DNA of 64,000 nt. It comes from JBLHKS01 sp047620505 (GTDB lineage: Bacteria > Verrucomicrobiota > Verrucomicrobiia > Verrucomicrobiales > DEV007). The position numbers and the translations under genes were made by a program. The DNA lies in NCBI GenBank assembly GCA_047620505.1, contig JBLHKS010000011.1:9500-73499 (forward strand), read 5' to 3'. This document shows, in pieces, positions 62,636 to 64,000 of the stretch. Numbering within the stretch: position 1 is the stretch's first letter; every line of letters starts with the position of its first letter. The notes below the pieces were generated by a model. That model was not told the DNA's origin and ran no database searches. It saw nothing but the letters and a program-made list of their open reading frames with translations.

Positions 62636-64000
62636 TTTTCGAAATATCGATGACAAGTTCCCTGAGCGCAACGTAGTGAGGCCCCTGTTCCTTGCTGAAT
62701 CGATTCAAGAACATCCTTTGCACGAAGTTGATTTCCTCTCCACGAACCGGCTCGTGATCCGGCCGAATCAGTTCAGTAAGAGTCTCGAATCTGGACTTGG
62801 GTGTCAAGGCGTCGAATTTTTCGCGGTCGATAGCTTCGTCATCAGACGCGAACTGCTCGACCAATTCGGCAGCAGTATCGATATCCCACAGGACCGCCTC
62901 TGGAGTATCGAATGGCATGCAGTGAAAATGCCCGTTTGCAAATTCGATAAACTCGACACGCAGTTTCACTTTTTCTTTGTCGGGCATGTTTGAATCCTGC
63001 AAAAACTTCAAATTGCAACCGTAGGCTGTTTTGATATGCTGATCTACATCGTCTTTCGTTGAATTAAGGCTGATATCGCTTAATTCTATTTTGGATGTCC
63101 TGTCTTGCTGATCTCCGTCGAAAAGAAAGAAAGCCCTTCGCCTGAACTCGTGAATCTGTAAATACACGGCACCTTGCTTCATTGCATCCGAACCTCCCGT
63201 ATAGAAACTGACTTGAAAACGCGAAGCAAACTCCGGGCCTTCGTTCTTGATGACTGAATCCAACATCTGTTTCGCCAAGATATCTCCGACATAGAATTGA
63301 ATTACATTCTCCGGAGGATGCCCAATCGAATAAAATGCCTCATCAGCGTTTACATTCTGTAAGTGCTCAACGCGATCGTCGGCTCCCAGTCGAAACAGAT
63401 GGATGGCTTCGCTTGGTAAATTTCTAACGAACACCGGAGAATGGCTCGAAATTACTATCTGCAGCTTCTTTTCAGAGACGTTTCGGAGAAGGAAATCGAG
63501 CATCCTCTCTTGAGCTCCGGGATGGAGTGAGGTTTCGGGCTCATCCAGCAACAGCAACCGGCTTGATTCACCCGAGAGCACCTCGTGAACGAGTTGAGCT
63601 ACAGCGCTCTCTCCGCTTCCTGCGAACGCTTCGGAATAGGAGCGGCTCTCAGTTTGAAAATAGGCAGAAACTCCCCACCCGCCGTAGAATCGGTGATTCA
63701 TCAAGAATCCGGCAGAGTATGCTCGCCCAATGATGGTGCTAATTTCACTCAATTCGTCCGCGCTGAGTTCCACTCGAGATGCGTGAAGTTCACCGTGCCG
63801 GTGAGAAACTGTATTGCCATCAACAATTGACGAGCGGAGCTTTAATGATCGAAGCCGAAAAAAGTCTTGAATCGTCGGATTACCTTTCCTGCCTGCTTCC
63901 TTTAACTTCTCCCAATATTGAAGATTCTCGATCTTTTTTGTTATTGATTCTGGGTCAGAGTAGTAGAAACAACGGTCAAACGCGTTTAGTTGGGTCTTCA
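62628..64000 (-). CDS. OLD-like/AAA ATPase, N-terminus beyond the window
   Basis: About 457 visible residues; the frame stays open to base 64000, so the gene is truncated by the window edge and its P-loop is not visible. A signature-like AGSGESAVAQLV, Walker B RLLLLDEPETSLHPGAQ and ISSHSPVFVRNL (His switch) mark an ABC/SMC-type ATPase head as in OLD nucleases. The C-terminal part (FYVGDILAKQMLD, FFLFDGDQQDR) resembles a TOPRIM-like domain, though Gly replaces the usual Glu of V-E-D/G. Base composition is lower in G+C than the rest. Probably part of a defence pair with the methyltransferase. Confidence 0.82.
   Translation of the reverse strand, partial: KTQLNAFDRCFYYSDPESITKKIENLQYWEKLKEAGRKGNPTIQDFFRLRSLKLRSSIVDGNTVSHRHGELHASRVELSADELSEISTIIGRAYSAGFLMNHRFYGGWGVSAYFQTESRSYSEAFAGSGESAVAQLVHEVLSGESSRLLLLDEPETSLHPGAQERMLDFLLRNVSEKKLQIVISSHSPVFVRNLPSEAIHLFRLGADDRVEHLQNVNADEAFYSIGHPPENVIQFYVGDILAKQMLDSVIKNEGPEFASRFQVSFYTGGSDAMKQGAVYLQIHEFRRRAFFLFDGDQQDRTSKIELSDISLNSTKDDVDQHIKTAYGCNLKFLQDSNMPDKEKVKLRVEFIEFANGHFHCMPFDTPEAVLWDIDTAAELVEQFASDDEAIDREKFDALTPKSRFETLTELIRPDHEPVRGEEINFVQRMFLNRFSKEQGPHYVALRELVIDISKNA

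Noticed and set aside
1..64000. CRISPR arrays, tRNA and rRNA genes
   Set aside because: No regular repeat-spacer pattern and no recognisable tRNA or rRNA sequence was seen; a covariance search was not possible.

Overview
The window looks like the chromosome of a Verrucomicrobiota or Planctomycetota bacterium, more likely a verrucomicrobial one. Evidence: several Planctomycete-type cytochrome gene sets (PSCyt1/PSCyt2/PSD1, DUF1501, HXXSHH/DUF1552, DUF1587/1592/1588/1585), many Tat-like leaders, a type-B succinate dehydrogenase, ExbB/ExbD/TonB-like genes, a ThuA-domain protein, a sialate O-acetylesterase and a PQQ-like propeller. These suggest an aerobic or facultative Gram-negative heterotroph that degrades polysaccharides. 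G+C is fairly high throughout and visibly lower in the last ~2.3 kb. No tRNA, rRNA or CRISPR array was seen. No gene-free stretch exceeds about 240 bases.

Layout. 1-1.5 kb: 3' part of a TPR protein. 1.5-7.7 kb: an IclR-headed operon with a heme/LamG PSD1 protein and a DUF1501 protein. 7.8-13.7 kb: a Sel1 protein, a second PSD1 protein and a LysM protein. 13.8-17.2 kb: sdhCAB. 17.4-21.1 kb: an intact DUF1552/DUF1592 pair. 21.1-25.1 kb: ExbB-ExbD-TonB-like, a zinc-ribbon protein, FabF and a GNAT protein. 25.3-30.5 kb: an MglA-like GTPase, two roadblock-domain proteins (one with nine Pro-Phe motifs) and a zinc-ribbon membrane protein. 30.7-40.1 kb: a glycine-zipper lipoprotein, an RDD protein, a PQQ propeller, a hydrolase, a NAGPA-like protein, an ArsR-methyltransferase fusion, an esterase and ThuA. 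40.3-44.2 kb: a NarX/NarL-like two-component pair, an AraC/PocR regulator and a UspA protein. 44.4-52.6 kb: a Nap-like respiratory cluster (tetraheme cytochrome c, NapA-like enzyme, NapG, NapH, an unknown, a NapF-like ferredoxin), converging on a YtkA/FixH-di-heme peroxidase fusion. 52.8-57.7 kb: assorted small genes, YggS, LysR and a sodium:solute symporter. 57.9-61.6 kb: a decayed second DUF1552/DUF1592 pair (one frameshift, one in-frame stop). 61.7-64 kb: a C5 cytosine methyltransferase overlapping an OLD-like ATPase that runs off the right edge.

The most striking signal is not a gene. The perfect palindrome AGCAGCTGCT (often CAGCAGCTGCTG, commonly flanked as CCAGCAGCTGCTGG) occurs 39 times by eye between 2.2 and 60.1 kb, roughly once per gene or 1.6 kb, where far fewer than one is expected. 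It sits in all three reading frames (Gln-Leu-Leu, Ala-Ala-Ala, Ser-Ser-Cys) and in two intergenic gaps, so selection appears to act on the DNA. It resembles the cyanobacterial HIP1 repeat or the DNA-uptake sequences of Neisseria and Pasteurellaceae in density, but its sequence is different and I do not recall a description of it.
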